A stretch of DNA of 64,000 nt from Clostridiales bacterium (GCA_022775085.1 JALFJQ010000043.1:31337-95336), one strand, 5' to 3'; positions 9,419 to 19,063 are shown, numbered from the stretch's first letter. Numbers and translations are program-made. Notes: generated by a model from the sequence alone, not told the origin.

Positions 9419-10465
9419 ATGATTTATTTCAACAATGATTACGCGGAGGGCTGCCATCCCAAGGTACTGGAAGCGCTTTCGCTGACGAATTTTAATCAGA
9501 CGCCCGGTTATGGGGAGGATGTTTACTGCGCCCAGGCCGCAGAAAAAATTCGCACCCTCTGCCGCAGGAAGGATGCGGCTGTGCACTTTCTGGTAGGCGG
9601 CACCCAGACCAACATGACCGTCATTGCCGCTGCCCTCCGGCCCCATCAGGGAGCGCTGTGCGCCCAAAGCGGACACATTCACGTCCATGAAACGGGAGCC
9701 GTGGAAGCAACAGGCCACAAGGTATTGGCGCTGCCTTCGGCCGACGGCAAAATCACTGCCCAGCAGGTCCGACAGGCTGTGGAGGCCCACCGCAGCGACG
9801 GCAGCTTTGAGCACATGGTGCAGCCCAAGCTGGTGTACATTTCCAATCCCACCGAATTGGGCACGCTATACACCCTTGCGGAGCTGACCGCCCTGAGCGA
9901 AACCTGCCGGGAGCTGGGACTGTACCTGTTTCTGGATGGTGCCCGGCTTGGCTACGGCCTGATGGCAAAAGGCAATGACGTCAGCCTTCCCGACATCGCC
10001 CGCCTGTGCGACGTGTTCTACATCGGCGGTACCAAGGTGGGCGCCTTGTTCGGTGAAGCTGTGGTGATCACGACCCCGACGCTGAAAGAGGACTTCCGCT
10101 ACATCATCAAGCAGCACGGTGGTATGCTGGCAAAAGGCCGCCTGCTGGGAGTGCAGTTTGACGCGCTGTTGATGGACAATCTCTACTTTGAAATTTCCGC
10201 CCACGCCGACGCTCTGGCAGACCGCCTGAGGGACACGCTGCTGTCCTTGGATGTGCCGTTCTTAGTCCCTGGCGTTACAAACCAACTGTTCCCCATTCTG
10301 CCTGACGTGGTGCTGGGCAAACTCTCGGAAAAATACGTATTCTGCGAGCAGCAGCGTGTGGACGAAGCCCATCGCGCCGTCCGCTTCTGCACCAGCTGGG
10401 CAACCAAACCAGAGGCGGTGGATGCCCTCTGCGACGATCTTCGTAAGCTTTTAGGGGAAAATTAA
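9419..10465 (+). CDS. PLP-dependent lyase, low-specificity threonine aldolase family
   Basis: Fold-type I PLP enzyme of 348 residues, predicted to cleave L-threonine or allo-threonine to glycine and acetaldehyde. Family marks are the N-terminal NDYAEGCHP, HIHVHETGAVE, the cofactor-binding aspartate in LFLDGARLGYGL, and the Schiff-base lysine in YIGGTKVGALFGE near residue 205. Related beta-eliminating lyases share these motifs, so the exact substrate is inferred. It has its own promoter and an AAAGGA-type ribosome site. The next gene starts after a separate promoter, so it seems monocistronic. Confidence 0.85.
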   Translation: MIYFNNDYAEGCHPKVLEALSLTNFNQTPGYGEDVYCAQAAEKIRTLCRRKDAAVHFLVGGTQTNMTVIAAALRPHQGALCAQSGHIHVHETGAVEATGHKVLALPSADGKITAQQVRQAVEAHRSDGSFEHMVQPKLVYISNPTELGTLYTLAELTALSETCRELGLYLFLDGARLGYGLMAKGNDVSLPDIARLCDVFYIGGTKVGALFGEAVVITTPTLKEDFRYIIKQHGGMLAKGRLLGVQFDALLMDNLYFEISAHADALADRLRDTLLSLDVPFLVPGVTNQLFPILPDVVLGKLSEKYVFCEQQRVDEAHRAVRFCTSWATKPEAVDALCDDLRKLLGEN

Positions 10466-10476
10466 CAACTTATTCA

Positions 10477-10506
10477 TTGGACTTTTGTGCGAATTCCCGT
10501 TATACT
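10477..10506 (+). promoter_or_regulatory. SigA-type promoter of the AI-2E family permease gene
   Basis: TTGGAC, 18-base spacer, TATACT. Its position rules out in-frame start codons upstream of the GTG at 10528. Confidence 0.6.
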
Positions 10507-10527
10507 GAGAAAAAAGGGAGTGACGGT

Positions 10528-11793
10528 GTGCGAATTGATAAAAGTGTCATAAAAAAGCTGTTTGTGCTGATTGCCTGCTGTATTCTGTTTGCCTGGCTGG
10601 TGCTGGACACTGCCCGGGCGACTGTGCTTTTTCGTGCGGTCTGGAGCCTGTTTTCCCCATTTGTGATAGGGGCGGGTATTGCCTTTGTGTTCAATGTACC
10701 GATGCGGGCCATTGAGCGACAATTAGCGGACATACGCAAAAGCGGACTGCGTAGGATTCTGTCTATCGTATTGACGATCTTGTGCCTGATTTTGATCGTT
10801 ATGTTCGTTTTTGATCTGCTGGTCCCTCAGATTCGTCTGACAGTGGCCTCCCTGTCCCAGACTATCCCCGTGTTTATTGATAGCCTGGCGGCAAGGCTCA
10901 TGGTGATGATGCAGGACCACCCCGAAATGCGTTCGTGGATACAGGAAACCCTGAATCTGGAAAGCCTTAACTGGTCTGGGATTTTAACTGAGACGCTGGG
11001 CTTTCTGAGCAACCAGATGAGCACCGTCATGGGTGGCGCGGTCAGCGTCATCGGCAGCGTCACCGGTGCCATCATCAATACGGTTGTCAGCATTGCCTTT
11101 GCCATCTACTGCCTTGCGAGAAAGGAAATACTGGCCCGCCAGGGAAGACGGCTTCTGTACTCGCTTGTTTCTGAGAAGCACGCCGATGAAGTGATCCGGG
11201 TGCTGCGGCTGACCAATTCCACCTTCTCCAACTTCATTTCCGGTCAGTGTCTGGAAGCCTGTATCTTAGGCTGCCTGTTCGCCGTGGCCATGTCCATCTT
11301 CAAAATGCCCTATATATCGCTGGTCAGCGTGGTAATTGCGGTGACTGCTTTGATTCCCGTTGTGGGTGCCTTTGTGGGATGCATTCTGGGTGCCTTTTTC
11401 ATTCTGGTGAATAACCCTTTACAGGCGCTGACCTTTGTCATCATGTTCCTTGTCATCCAGCAGCTGGAAAACAACCTGATCTACCCCAGAGTGGTGGGCA
11501 CCTCCATCGGCCTGCCGGGTATGTGGGTGCTGGTGGCCGTCACCGTGGGCGGCGACCTGATGGGCGCGGGCGGTATGCTGCTGATGATTCCTGTGACCTC
11601 GGTGATTTATGCCCTGCTGCGGGAGTTTACGGATAAGCGTCTGGCAGAGCGTGGTATCCCGGCGGAAAAGCTCCAAAATCAGCCCCCGGAGTTGGAGTCC
11701 CGGTTTAATCGCACAAAGCAGCGTAAGGAACGCCAGAGATTGCAGAAAATGAAGGAAAAGTTCCTGCAAATGCAGAATCAGAAGAATCAATAG
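10528..11793 (+). CDS. AI-2E family transporter (PerM/YtvI-like permease)
   Basis: Integral membrane protein of 421 residues. It has two N-terminal helices, a large polar loop (about residues 60-140) and a C-terminal group of helices. That group includes GCLFAVAMSIFKMPY, ALIPVVGAFVGCILGAFF and the family motif QQLENNLIYPRVVG with GLPGMWVLVAVTVGG. Members are implicated in autoinducer-2 export, ion transport or sporulation, and the sequence does not tell which. The tail is basic and glutamine-rich (RTKQRKERQRLQKMKEK). GTG start with AAAGGGAG seven bases upstream. Confidence 0.88.
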   Translation: MRIDKSVIKKLFVLIACCILFAWLVLDTARATVLFRAVWSLFSPFVIGAGIAFVFNVPMRAIERQLADIRKSGLRRILSIVLTILCLILIVMFVFDLLVPQIRLTVASLSQTIPVFIDSLAARLMVMMQDHPEMRSWIQETLNLESLNWSGILTETLGFLSNQMSTVMGGAVSVIGSVTGAIINTVVSIAFAIYCLARKEILARQGRRLLYSLVSEKHADEVIRVLRLTNSTFSNFISGQCLEACILGCLFAVAMSIFKMPYISLVSVVIAVTALIPVVGAFVGCILGAFFILVNNPLQALTFVIMFLVIQQLENNLIYPRVVGTSIGLPGMWVLVAVTVGGDLMGAGGMLLMIPVTSVIYALLREFTDKRLAERGIPAEKLQNQPPELESRFNRTKQRKERQRLQKMKEKFLQMQNQKNQ

Positions 11794-11794
11794 G

Positions 11795-11829
11795 GAAATC
11801 CGCTGACGAAAGCCAGCGGATTTCTTTAT
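11795..11829 (+). terminator. Terminator after the AI-2E family permease gene
   Basis: GAAATCCGCTG pairs with CAGCGGATTTC around an 8-base loop and is followed by TTTAT. Confidence 0.85.
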
Positions 11830-11981
11830 ACCTGTGAAAATTCGTAATCCTCAAATTTCAGCACATCGCCCACGTCCACGCCGAAGGGGAGCAGGGCAAT
11901 AGCTACCTCGGAGACAACGCCGGTATCATGGTATTTGACAAATGCGTAGTCGCCCCGGATGTCAATGATAGTGCAAAGCAT
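11826..11981 (-). CDS. Small protein of unknown function (51 aa)
   Basis: An open frame of 51 codons begins MLCTIIDIRGDYAFVKYHD and ends FEDYEFSQV. A strong AAGGAGG ribosome site lies eight bases before the ATG. The composition is acidic and beta-rich, with an alternating pattern like a small barrel. The stop overlaps the terminator of the convergent permease gene. It starts right after the nifJ terminator hairpin. I do not recognise the family. Its ribosome site and host-like codons argue for a real gene. Confidence 0.6.
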   Translation of the reverse strand: MLCTIIDIRGDYAFVKYHDTGVVSEVAIALLPFGVDVGDVLKFEDYEFSQV

Positions 11982-12003
11982 AGCAGTCCTCCTTCTTTAA
12001 GAA

Positions 12004-12031
12004 ATTCGCCCCCGGTTTCCCGGGGGCGAAT
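12004..12031 (-). terminator. Terminator after nifJ
   Basis: A perfect 12-bp stem, ATTCGCCCCCGG with its complement and a four-base loop, is followed by TTCTT on the minus strand. Confidence 0.8.
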
Positions 12032-12061
12032 ATTAGGTTAGGGGGAGAGGCGTACAGGGAA

Positions 12062-15000
12062 TTAGTCCTTGTACATCTCAACCAGCTTGTTCAGGTGCTC
12101 CCAACGCTCCTTCGCGGCAGCCTCATTCTTAGCGAACAGATCGGTAGCGCGCTCGGGGAACTCGCGGGTCAGACGGCTGTAACGAGCCTCGTTCATCAGG
12201 AACTCCTGATAGCCGTCCTTCGGAGCCTTGCTGTCCAGCTGGAACTTGCCGGTCTCCTTAGAGGGATCGAAGCGGAACAGGTTCCAGTAGCCGCACTCAA
12301 CGGCCTTCTTCATCTCAGCCTGGCAGTTGGTCATGCCGCCCTTGATGGAGTGCATTTCACAGGGAGCGTAGCCAATGATCAGGGAGGGACCGTTGTAAGC
12401 CTCGGCCTCGGTGATGGCCTTCAGGGTCTGAGCGGGGTTAGCGCCCATGGCGACCTGAGCGACGTAGACATAGCCGTAGCTCATGGCAATCTCGGACAGG
12501 GACTTCTTCTTGGTCTCCTTACCGGCAGCAGCGAACTGAGCGACCTGGCCGATGTTGGAAGCCTTGGAGGCCTGTCCGCCGGTGTTGGAGTAAACCTCGG
12601 TATCGAAGACGAAGATGTTGACATCCTTGTTCTGAGCCAGAACGTGGTCAACGCCGCCGAAGCCAATGTCGTAAGCCCAGCCGTCGCCGCCGAAGATCCA
12701 CACGGACTTCTTGGACAGGTAAGACTTCTTGGACAGGATGTCCTTCTCGGTGTCGCAGCAGACGTTGGCTTCCAGGTTGGCAACCAGAGCCTTGGTGGCT
12801 TCCTTGTTGGCCTCACCGTCGTTGTAGGTGTCCAGCCACTTCTGGCAGACAGCCTTGCGCTCCTCGTCAGAGGTGTTCTCAATTACGGTCTTGACCTTGT
12901 TGGCCAGAGACTCGCGGATGACAGCCTGAGCGGTGTACATACCGAGGCCGTGCTCAGCGTTGTCCTCGAACAGGGAGTTGGCCCAGGCGGGACCATGACC
13001 CTCAGCGTTGGCAGTGTAGGGAGAGGTAGCGGCGGGACCGCCCCAGATGGAGGAGCAGCCGGTGGCGTTGGAGATGTACATACGATCGCCGAACAGCTGG
13101 GTCACCAGACGGGCGTAGCTGGTCTCGGCACAGCCGGCGCAGGAGCCGGAGAACTCAAGCAGAGGCTTGTGGAACTGAGAGCCCTTGACGGTGTTGTCCT
13201 GCATATCCTTCTTCTCGGAGACCTTGGAGACCATGTAGCCCCAGACATCCTGCTCAGGCAGCTCCTGCTCCTGGGGAACCATAGCAATGGCCTTGGTGGG
13301 GCAAACGCCGACACAGACGCCGCAGCCCATGCAGTCCAGAGGAGACACGGCCATGGTGTACTTGTAGACGCCCTTGCCCTTGCCGGCCTTCACATCCACC
13401 AGACGGGCGTTTGCGGGAGCGGCAGCGGCCTCTTCAGCAGTCAGAGCATAGGGACGGATGGTAGCGTGGGGGCAGACATAGGCACAGTTGTTGCACTGGA
13501 TGCACTTGGTCTCGTCCCAGTGAGGAACGGTAACGGCAACGCCGCGCTTCTCGTAAGCGGAAGCACCCAGGGGGAACTGACCGTCGGCCAGATCCTCGAA
13601 GGCGGAAACAGGCAGGCTGTAGCCGTCCATCTTGCCGATGGGGTTCAGGATGGTCTTGACAACCTTGACGGTGTCGGCGGGGCCTTCCAGAACGGTCTCG
13701 GGCTTATTGTCCTCGGCGGTAGCCCAGGCAGCGGGAACGTCGATCTTGGTGTAGGCAGTAGCGCCGGCATCGATGGCATTCCAGTTCTTCTCGACAACGT
13801 CACGGCCCTTCTTCAGGTAGGAGTGCTCAGCGGCGTCCTTCATGTACTTGATGGCGTCCTCAGCGGGCATGACCTTGGCCAGAGAGAAGAAAGCGGACTG
13901 CAGGATGGTGTTGGTGCGCTTGCCCATGCCGACCTTGATGGCCAGATCGATGGCGTTGATGGTGTACAGCTGGATGTTGTTGTTGGCAATGTAACGCTTG
14001 GAAGCGGCATCCAGATGATGCTCCAGCTCCTCCATGTTCCACTGGCAGTTGATCAGGAACACGCCGCCGGGCTTGACGTCCTGAACGATCTTGAAGCCCT
14101 TGGTGATGTAGGAGGGGTTGTGGCAGGCCACGAAGTCAGCCTTGTTGATGTAGTAGGGGGACTTGATGGCGTTGTCGCCGAAGCGCAGGTGAGACACGGT
14201 GACACCGCCGGTCTTCTTGGAGTCGTACTGGAAATAAGCCTGCACGTACTTGTCGGTGTGGTCGCCGATGATCTTGATGGAGTTCTTGTTGGCGCCAACG
14301 GTGCCGTCACCGCCCAGACCCCAGAACTTGCACTCGATGGTGCCCTCGGCAGCGGTGTTGGGGGAGACCTTCTCGTCCAGGGACAGGTGGGTCACGTCGT
14401 CCACGATGCCGATGGTGAACTCATGCTTGGGAGCGTCCTTAGCCAGCTCCTCGTACACAGCGAACACGGAAGCAGGATGGGTGTCCTTGGAGCCCAGACC
14501 GTAACGGCCGCCAATGACGGTCACGTCGCTGCGGCCGGCCTTGGCCAGAGCCATAACCACGTCCTGATACAGAGGCTCGCCCTGAGAGCCGGGCTCCTTG
14601 GTGCGGTCCAGAACAGCGATCTTCTTGGCGGTGGCAGGAATGGCCTCCAGCAGCTTCTCAGCGCAGAAGGGACGGAACAGACGAACCTTCACAACGCCGA
14701 CCTTCTCGCCGTGGGCGTTCAGGTAGTCGATGACTTCCTCAGCCACATCGTTGATGGAGCCCATGGCGACGATGATGCGGTCAGCATCGGGAGCGCCGTA
14801 GTAGTTGAACAGCTGGTAGTTGGTGCCCAGCTTGGCGTTAACCTTGTCCATGTACTTCTCGACCACTGCGGGCAGCGCCTGATAGTACTTGTTGCAGGCC
14901 TCACGGTGCTGGAAGAAGATATCGTCGTTCTCGTGAGAGCCGCGCATAGCGGGACGCTCGGGGTTCAGGGAGTGGTTACGGAAAGCCTCAACGGCATCCA

Positions 15001-15589
15001 TGTTGACCATTTCCTTCAGATCCTCATAGTCCCAGATAGCGATCTTCTGGATCTCGTGAGAGGTACGGAAGCCATCGAAGAAGTTGATGAAGGGAACACG
15101 GCCCTCGATGGCAGCCAGGTGGGCAACAGCGCCCAGATCCATGACTTCCTGCACGTTGGTCTCGCACAGCATGGCGAAGCCGGTCTGACGGCAGGCGTAC
15201 ACGTCGGAGTGGTCACCGAAGATGTTCAGGGACTGGGCGGCGACGGTACGGGCGGACACATGGAACACTGCGGGCAGCAGCTCGCCGGCGATCTTGTACA
15301 TGTTGGGGATCATCAGCAGCAGGCCCTGAGAAGCGGTGTAGGTGGTGGTCAGGGCACCGGCGGCCAGAGAGCCGTGCACAGTACCGGCGGCACCAGCCTC
15401 AGACTGCATCTCCACAACCTTGACGGTGTTGCCGAAGATGTTCTTACGGCCGGCAGCGGACCACTGGTCCACGTTGTCAGCCATGGGGCTGGAAGGGGTG
15501 ATGGGGTAGATGCCAGCTACTTCGGTGAACGCGTAGCTGACGTGGGCGGCAGCAGTATTGCCGTCCATGGTCTTAAATTTTCTAGCCAA
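12062..15589 (-). CDS. nifJ: Pyruvate:ferredoxin (flavodoxin) oxidoreductase
   Basis: Single-chain PFOR of 1175 residues that decarboxylates pyruvate to acetyl-CoA and reduces ferredoxin. In order: the pyruvate-binding N-terminal domain (GNTAAAHVSYAFTE, YPITPSSPMAD), the transketolase-like and gamma domains, two 4Fe-4S clusters (CIQCNNCAYVCP near 693 and CMGCGVCVGVCP near 753), a cluster-ligand segment SCAGCAET, and the thiamine-diphosphate domain (ATGCSSIWGG near 843, GDGWAYDIGFGGVDH). The start is TTG at 15587-15589, giving the usual MARKFKTMDGN; an AGGAGG lies eight bases upstream. It is a single-gene unit with its own promoter and terminator. Marks an anaerobic fermentative metabolism. 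Confidence 0.97.
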   Translation of the reverse strand: MARKFKTMDGNTAAAHVSYAFTEVAGIYPITPSSPMADNVDQWSAAGRKNIFGNTVKVVEMQSEAGAAGTVHGSLAAGALTTTYTASQGLLLMIPNMYKIAGELLPAVFHVSARTVAAQSLNIFGDHSDVYACRQTGFAMLCETNVQEVMDLGAVAHLAAIEGRVPFINFFDGFRTSHEIQKIAIWDYEDLKEMVNMDAVEAFRNHSLNPERPAMRGSHENDDIFFQHREACNKYYQALPAVVEKYMDKVNAKLGTNYQLFNYYGAPDADRIIVAMGSINDVAEEVIDYLNAHGEKVGVVKVRLFRPFCAEKLLEAIPATAKKIAVLDRTKEPGSQGEPLYQDVVMALAKAGRSDVTVIGGRYGLGSKDTHPASVFAVYEELAKDAPKHEFTIGIVDDVTHLSLDEKVSPNTAAEGTIECKFWGLGGDGTVGANKNSIKIIGDHTDKYVQAYFQYDSKKTGGVTVSHLRFGDNAIKSPYYINKADFVACHNPSYITKGFKIVQDVKPGGVFLINCQWNMEELEHHLDAASKRYIANNNIQLYTINAIDLAIKVGMGKRTNTILQSAFFSLAKVMPAEDAIKYMKDAAEHSYLKKGRDVVEKNWNAIDAGATAYTKIDVPAAWATAEDNKPETVLEGPADTVKVVKTILNPIGKMDGYSLPVSAFEDLADGQFPLGASAYEKRGVAVTVPHWDETKCIQCNNCAYVCPHATIRPYALTAEEAAAAPANARLVDVKAGKGKGVYKYTMAVSPLDCMGCGVCVGVCPTKAIAMVPQEQELPEQDVWGYMVSKVSEKKDMQDNTVKGSQFHKPLLEFSGSCAGCAETSYARLVTQLFGDRMYISNATGCSSIWGGPAATSPYTANAEGHGPAWANSLFEDNAEHGLGMYTAQAVIRESLANKVKTVIENTSDEERKAVCQKWLDTYNDGEANKEATKALVANLEANVCCDTEKDILSKKSYLSKKSVWIFGGDGWAYDIGFGGVDHVLAQNKDVNIFVFDTEVYSNTGGQASKASNIGQVAQFAAAGKETKKKSLSEIAMSYGYVYVAQVAMGANPAQTLKAITEAEAYNGPSLIIGYAPCEMHSIKGGMTNCQAEMKKAVECGYWNLFRFDPSKETGKFQLDSKAPKDGYQEFLMNEARYSRLTREFPERATDLFAKNEAAAKERWEHLNKLVEMYKD

Positions 15590-15629
15590 AATGAAATACC
15601 TCCTAAAGTATTCAATTTTTGTCGTTCCT

Positions 15630-15658
15630 ATCATACCACTTTTTTGTCAGTTTGTAAA
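15630..15658 (-). promoter_or_regulatory. SigA-type promoter of nifJ
   Basis: TTTACA, 17-base spacer, TATGAT on the minus strand, about 40 bases before the start codon. Confidence 0.7.
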
Positions 15659-15766
15659 GTCATGAAACGACTCCGTTTTGAATTTTTCGTGTAAAATCCC
15701 AACAGGGCACCGGGCGATTGAGAAAGCGGATGCGGCGGCGGGAAAACGGTTCAGAACAGATTGTGC

Positions 15767-15795
15767 TTGCAATCTTTAGGGTATCCCATTATAAT
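15767..15795 (+). promoter_or_regulatory. SigA-type promoter of comM
   Basis: TTGCAA, 17-base spacer, TATAAT; the start codon follows at 15819. Confidence 0.75.
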
Positions 15796-15818
15796 GGGGT
15801 ACGAAAAGGGGAATTGTT

Positions 15819-17333
15819 ATGATTTGCAGTGTAAAAACGCTCGGTATCTCAGGAATTCAGGGAAGTCTTGTAACAGCGGAGTGCTATATCTCCAATGGCC
15901 TTCCCGGTTTTGACATTGTGGGTCTGCCCGACGCAGCGGTGAAGGAGGCCCGGGAACGGGTCCGGGCGGCAGCCAAGAGCAGCGGCCTTGGTTTTCCGGC
16001 CAGCAGGATCACAGTGAATCTGGCTCCGGCGGGCCAGAAAAAAACGGGAACCCATTACGATCTGCCGATCCTCCTTGGAATTCTCAGCGCATTGGGAAGC
16101 ATCCGCCGTCCCCGTTCCGACAGTGCGTTTCTGGGGGAAGTCAGTTTGGATGGACAGATCCGCCCAGTCTCCGGTGTTCTCCCTATGGCGCTGGCAGCAA
16201 AACAGGCCGGCATCCAGACTTTGTTTGTCCCGGCAGAAAACGCTGCGGAAGCTACCTTGGCCCGTGGACCTGCCATTATTCCCATAACGTCCATTCGCCA
16301 GCTGGCGGATGGACTGAATGGGGAGACAGAATTCATGGAGCAGCCCCCATGGATGCCGGAGAGAAATCCCGCACCAGAGCTGGATTTTAAGGACGTGCTG
16401 GGGCAAGAGAACGTGAAACGGGCTCTGGAGGTTGCCGCTGCGGGCAGCCACAACGTGCTGCTCATCGGCCCTCCCGGTTCCGGCAAAAGTATGCTCAGCA
16501 AGCGCCTGCCCTCTATTCTGCCGGACATGACATGGGAGGAGGCACTGGAGGTCAGTCAAATCTACTCCGTTATGGGTCTTCTCACCGCAAAGCAGCCCCT
16601 TCTGACAAGGCGGCCCTTCCGTTCGCCTCATCACACCATTTCCAATGCCGGTCTTGCCGGCGGCGGCACCAATCCCCGGCCCGGTGAAATTTCCATGGCC
16701 CACAAGGGCGTGCTCTTCTTAGACGAAATGCCGGAATTCCGGAAGGACACCCTTGACCTGATGCGCCAGCCTCTGGAAGACGGAAAGGTGACTATCTCCC
16801 GTGTCTCCGGGGCGGTGACCTACCCGGCGGAATTCATGCTGGTGTGCGCTATGAACCCCTGCAAATGCGGCTGGTACGGTGACCCCTCCGGCCGGTGCCG
16901 CTGCTCGGAACGGGAAGTGGAAAGCTACCGCGGCCGCATTTCCGGTCCCATGCTGGATCGGATTGACATTGTGGTGGAGGTTCCGGCGGTACACTTTGAG
17001 GAACTCCGTGCCAGAGCCGAAGCAGAGCCGTCCTCCGCCATCAAGCAGCGGGTGGACAAGGCTAGGAAAATCCAGAACCAGCGCTTTGGCGGCACGGGTT
17101 TGTGCAATGCCCGGATGGGTCCGGAGGAAATGCGCCGCTACTGTGCCCTCAGTGAGGAAAGCGCGTCTCTGATGAAAAACGCCTTCGAGGTCATGGGCCT
17201 CACCGCCAGAAGCTATGACCGCATCCTCCGGGTAGCCCGCACCGTTGCGGACCTGGACGGCAGCGAGGACATCCAGCCCCAGCACATCGCCGAGGCCATC
17301 CAGTACCGGGCAGTGAACCTTGGAAAGAGTTAA
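15819..17333 (+). CDS. comM: YifB/ComM-family Mg-chelatase-like AAA+ ATPase
   Basis: ComM is a hexameric helicase that promotes branch migration during natural transformation; the role in Clostridia is untested. The 504-residue protein has the N-terminal ChlI-like domain (GLPGFDIVGLPDAAVKEARERV), Walker A in LLIGPPGSGKSML (near residue 215), Walker B FLDEMPEF and the zinc-like cysteine pattern NPCKCGWYGDPSGRCRCS. It ends with the C-terminal Mg-chelatase subdomain (ARSYDRILRVARTVADL). Gene length is standard. Confidence 0.93.
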   Translation: MICSVKTLGISGIQGSLVTAECYISNGLPGFDIVGLPDAAVKEARERVRAAAKSSGLGFPASRITVNLAPAGQKKTGTHYDLPILLGILSALGSIRRPRSDSAFLGEVSLDGQIRPVSGVLPMALAAKQAGIQTLFVPAENAAEATLARGPAIIPITSIRQLADGLNGETEFMEQPPWMPERNPAPELDFKDVLGQENVKRALEVAAAGSHNVLLIGPPGSGKSMLSKRLPSILPDMTWEEALEVSQIYSVMGLLTAKQPLLTRRPFRSPHHTISNAGLAGGGTNPRPGEISMAHKGVLFLDEMPEFRKDTLDLMRQPLEDGKVTISRVSGAVTYPAEFMLVCAMNPCKCGWYGDPSGRCRCSEREVESYRGRISGPMLDRIDIVVEVPAVHFEELRARAEAEPSSAIKQRVDKARKIQNQRFGGTGLCNARMGPEEMRRYCALSEESASLMKNAFEVMGLTARSYDRILRVARTVADLDGSEDIQPQHIAEAIQYRAVNLGKS

Positions 17334-17427
17334 GAGTGAAGATGCTTATTCAATCATCGCCGTAGGCGATACCATCACTCCACACTCCTCACTTCACACT
17401 CCACTCTAAAATAAACGAGGTAATGAA
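17334..17427. repeat. Palindromic intergenic element between comM and thiI
   Basis: The gap is built of inverted segments. GAGTGAAG near the left end faces CTTCACACT near the right, and a central palindrome ATCGCC-GTA-GGCGAT lies between. The composition resembles dispersed REP-like intergenic repeats. Only one copy is in this window. Confidence 0.4.
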
Positions 17428-18621
17428 ATGAAAGAAATCTTCTTATTAAAGTTGGGCGAGATCGTCCTGAAGGGCGCAAACAAGCGCCAGTTTGAGTCCC
17501 GTCTGCGGCAGAATGTCCGCCGCCGGATGAAGCGGTACGGTAATTTTGATGTATACATCATGCAGTCCACGGTTTACATTGAGCCGATGGACGAGGATGC
17601 GGACGTGGATGAGGCATGGGAGGCCTGCCGCTCCATTTTTGGCGTGGTCAGCCTGTGCCGCTGCCGTCCCTGCGAAAAAGACGTGGATGCCATTTTTGAA
17701 GCCATTGAAAATTATCTGGGGGACGATCTGGACTGCGCAAAGTCCTTCAAGGTGGAGTCCAAGCGTTCCGATAAACGCTTCCCCATGACCTCCATCCAGC
17801 TGTCACAGGAGATCGGCGGTCGGCTGGCTGAGGCCCATCCCGGTGTGGAGGTGGATGTGCACCATCCCGAGTACACCGTGTATGTGGAGGTTCGGGACTT
17901 TGCCGCCTATGTCCACGGCCCGGCCCAGCCAGGCGCTGGCGGCTTGCCCACCGGTGTGGGCGGAAGAGCCATGGTGCTGCTGTCCGGCGGCATCGACTCT
18001 CCCGTGGCAGCCTATATGATTGCCAAGCGGGGCGTGGAGATCGAAGCCGTTCACTTCTTCTCCTATCCCTACACCTCCCAGCTGGCTAAGGACAAGGTGG
18101 TGGAGCTGGCCCGGCTTGTGACAAAGTATTCGGGAAAAATGACGGTAAATGTTGTCTCCTTCACGGAAATTCAGGAAGCTATCCGGGATGACTGCCCGGA
18201 GGAGTTCTTTACCTTAATTATGCGCCGGTTCATGATGGAGATTTCCCAGCGCATCGCGAAAAATGACGGCTGCGGCGCCCTGATCACCGGCGAGAATCTG
18301 GGCCAGGTAGCCTCTCAGACCATGGAAGCCATGACCGTCACCGGGGCGGTGGTGGACATTCCCATCTTTATGCCCCTGGTGGGCATGGACAAGGAGGAGA
18401 TCATCACCATAGCCCGGAAGATTGGCACTATGGAGACCTCGATTCTGCCCTATGAGGACTGCTGCACCGTGTTTACCCCCAAGCACCCCAAGACCAAGCC
18501 CACCCTGGGCCAGGTGCTCCACGCGGAGGAAAAGCTGGACCGGGAAGCCCTCATTACCCGGGCACTGGAAAATATCGAAAAGATCAAGGTGAACTACTAT
18601 GATGACGAACCTGTGTTATGA
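17428..18621 (+). CDS. thiI: tRNA 4-thiouridine synthase ThiI
   Basis: Adenylates U8 of tRNA and inserts sulfur, and can supply sulfur for the thiamine thiazole. The 397-residue protein has an N-terminal ferredoxin-like region, a THUMP domain (about 60-165) and a PP-loop AANH domain with LLSGGIDSPVAAYM near residue 190. CGALITGENLGQVASQT follows. The C-terminal rhodanese domain of the E. coli protein is missing, as is usual in Firmicutes. It overlaps the next gene by 23 bases, suggesting coupling. Confidence 0.95.
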   Translation: MKEIFLLKLGEIVLKGANKRQFESRLRQNVRRRMKRYGNFDVYIMQSTVYIEPMDEDADVDEAWEACRSIFGVVSLCRCRPCEKDVDAIFEAIENYLGDDLDCAKSFKVESKRSDKRFPMTSIQLSQEIGGRLAEAHPGVEVDVHHPEYTVYVEVRDFAAYVHGPAQPGAGGLPTGVGGRAMVLLSGGIDSPVAAYMIAKRGVEIEAVHFFSYPYTSQLAKDKVVELARLVTKYSGKMTVNVVSFTEIQEAIRDDCPEEFFTLIMRRFMMEISQRIAKNDGCGALITGENLGQVASQTMEAMTVTGAVVDIPIFMPLVGMDKEEIITIARKIGTMETSILPYEDCCTVFTPKHPKTKPTLGQVLHAEEKLDREALITRALENIEKIKVNYYDDEPVL

Positions 18622-19060
18622 GGTTCTGGAAACTCTGAAAGGGAAGACCCTGGTCACCGCGGAAAGCCTCACCGGCGGCGGCATCGGAGCGGCGCTGACG
18701 GCGGTTCCCGGCAGCTCTGAGGTCTACAAGGGCGGCGTCATCTGCTACACCAACTGGGTCAAGGAGCATGTTTTGGGGGTTCCAGCTGAAATACTGGAAC
18801 GATACGGCGCAGTATCCACATGGACTGCGGGATATATGCTCAATGTGCGAAAGCTGTTGCAGGCGGATGTGGCGGTATCCGTTACAGGCCTTGCCGGCCC
18901 CGGTGGGGATGAATTCGGGCACCCCGTTGGGACGGTCTTCATTGGCTACGAGGACCGCCGTGCATCGAAGGTGATTGCCTGCCAGTTTACCGGCAGCCGG
19001 GAAGAGATACGGAATCAGACCATTGAAGCGGCTCTGCGTCTGATTCTCGACAACAAATAA
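18599..19060 (+). CDS. pncC: CinA C-terminal domain protein, nicotinamide-nucleotide amidase
   Basis: A stand-alone CinA-C domain of 153 residues, predicted to deamidate NMN to nicotinate mononucleotide in pyridine-nucleotide salvage. Signatures are TAESLTGGGIGAALTAVPGSS near residue 20, GGVICYTNWVKEHVLGV, and GLAGPGGDEFGHPVGTVFIG. The N-terminal CinA domain is absent, so this is the PncC type. The start is one of two tandem ATGs (18599 or 18602), inside the end of thiI. Confidence 0.9.
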   Translation: MMTNLCYEVLETLKGKTLVTAESLTGGGIGAALTAVPGSSEVYKGGVICYTNWVKEHVLGVPAEILERYGAVSTWTAGYMLNVRKLLQADVAVSVTGLAGPGGDEFGHPVGTVFIGYEDRRASKVIACQFTGSREEIRNQTIEAALRLILDNK

Positions 19061-19063
19061 AAG

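Noticed and set aside
12095..15694. A 1,199-codon open frame on the plus strand opposite nifJ
   Set aside because: Codon bias of nifJ leaves the complementary frame free of stops. The antisense product is low-complexity (Gly/Leu/Val-rich), has no ribosome site and no family motif.
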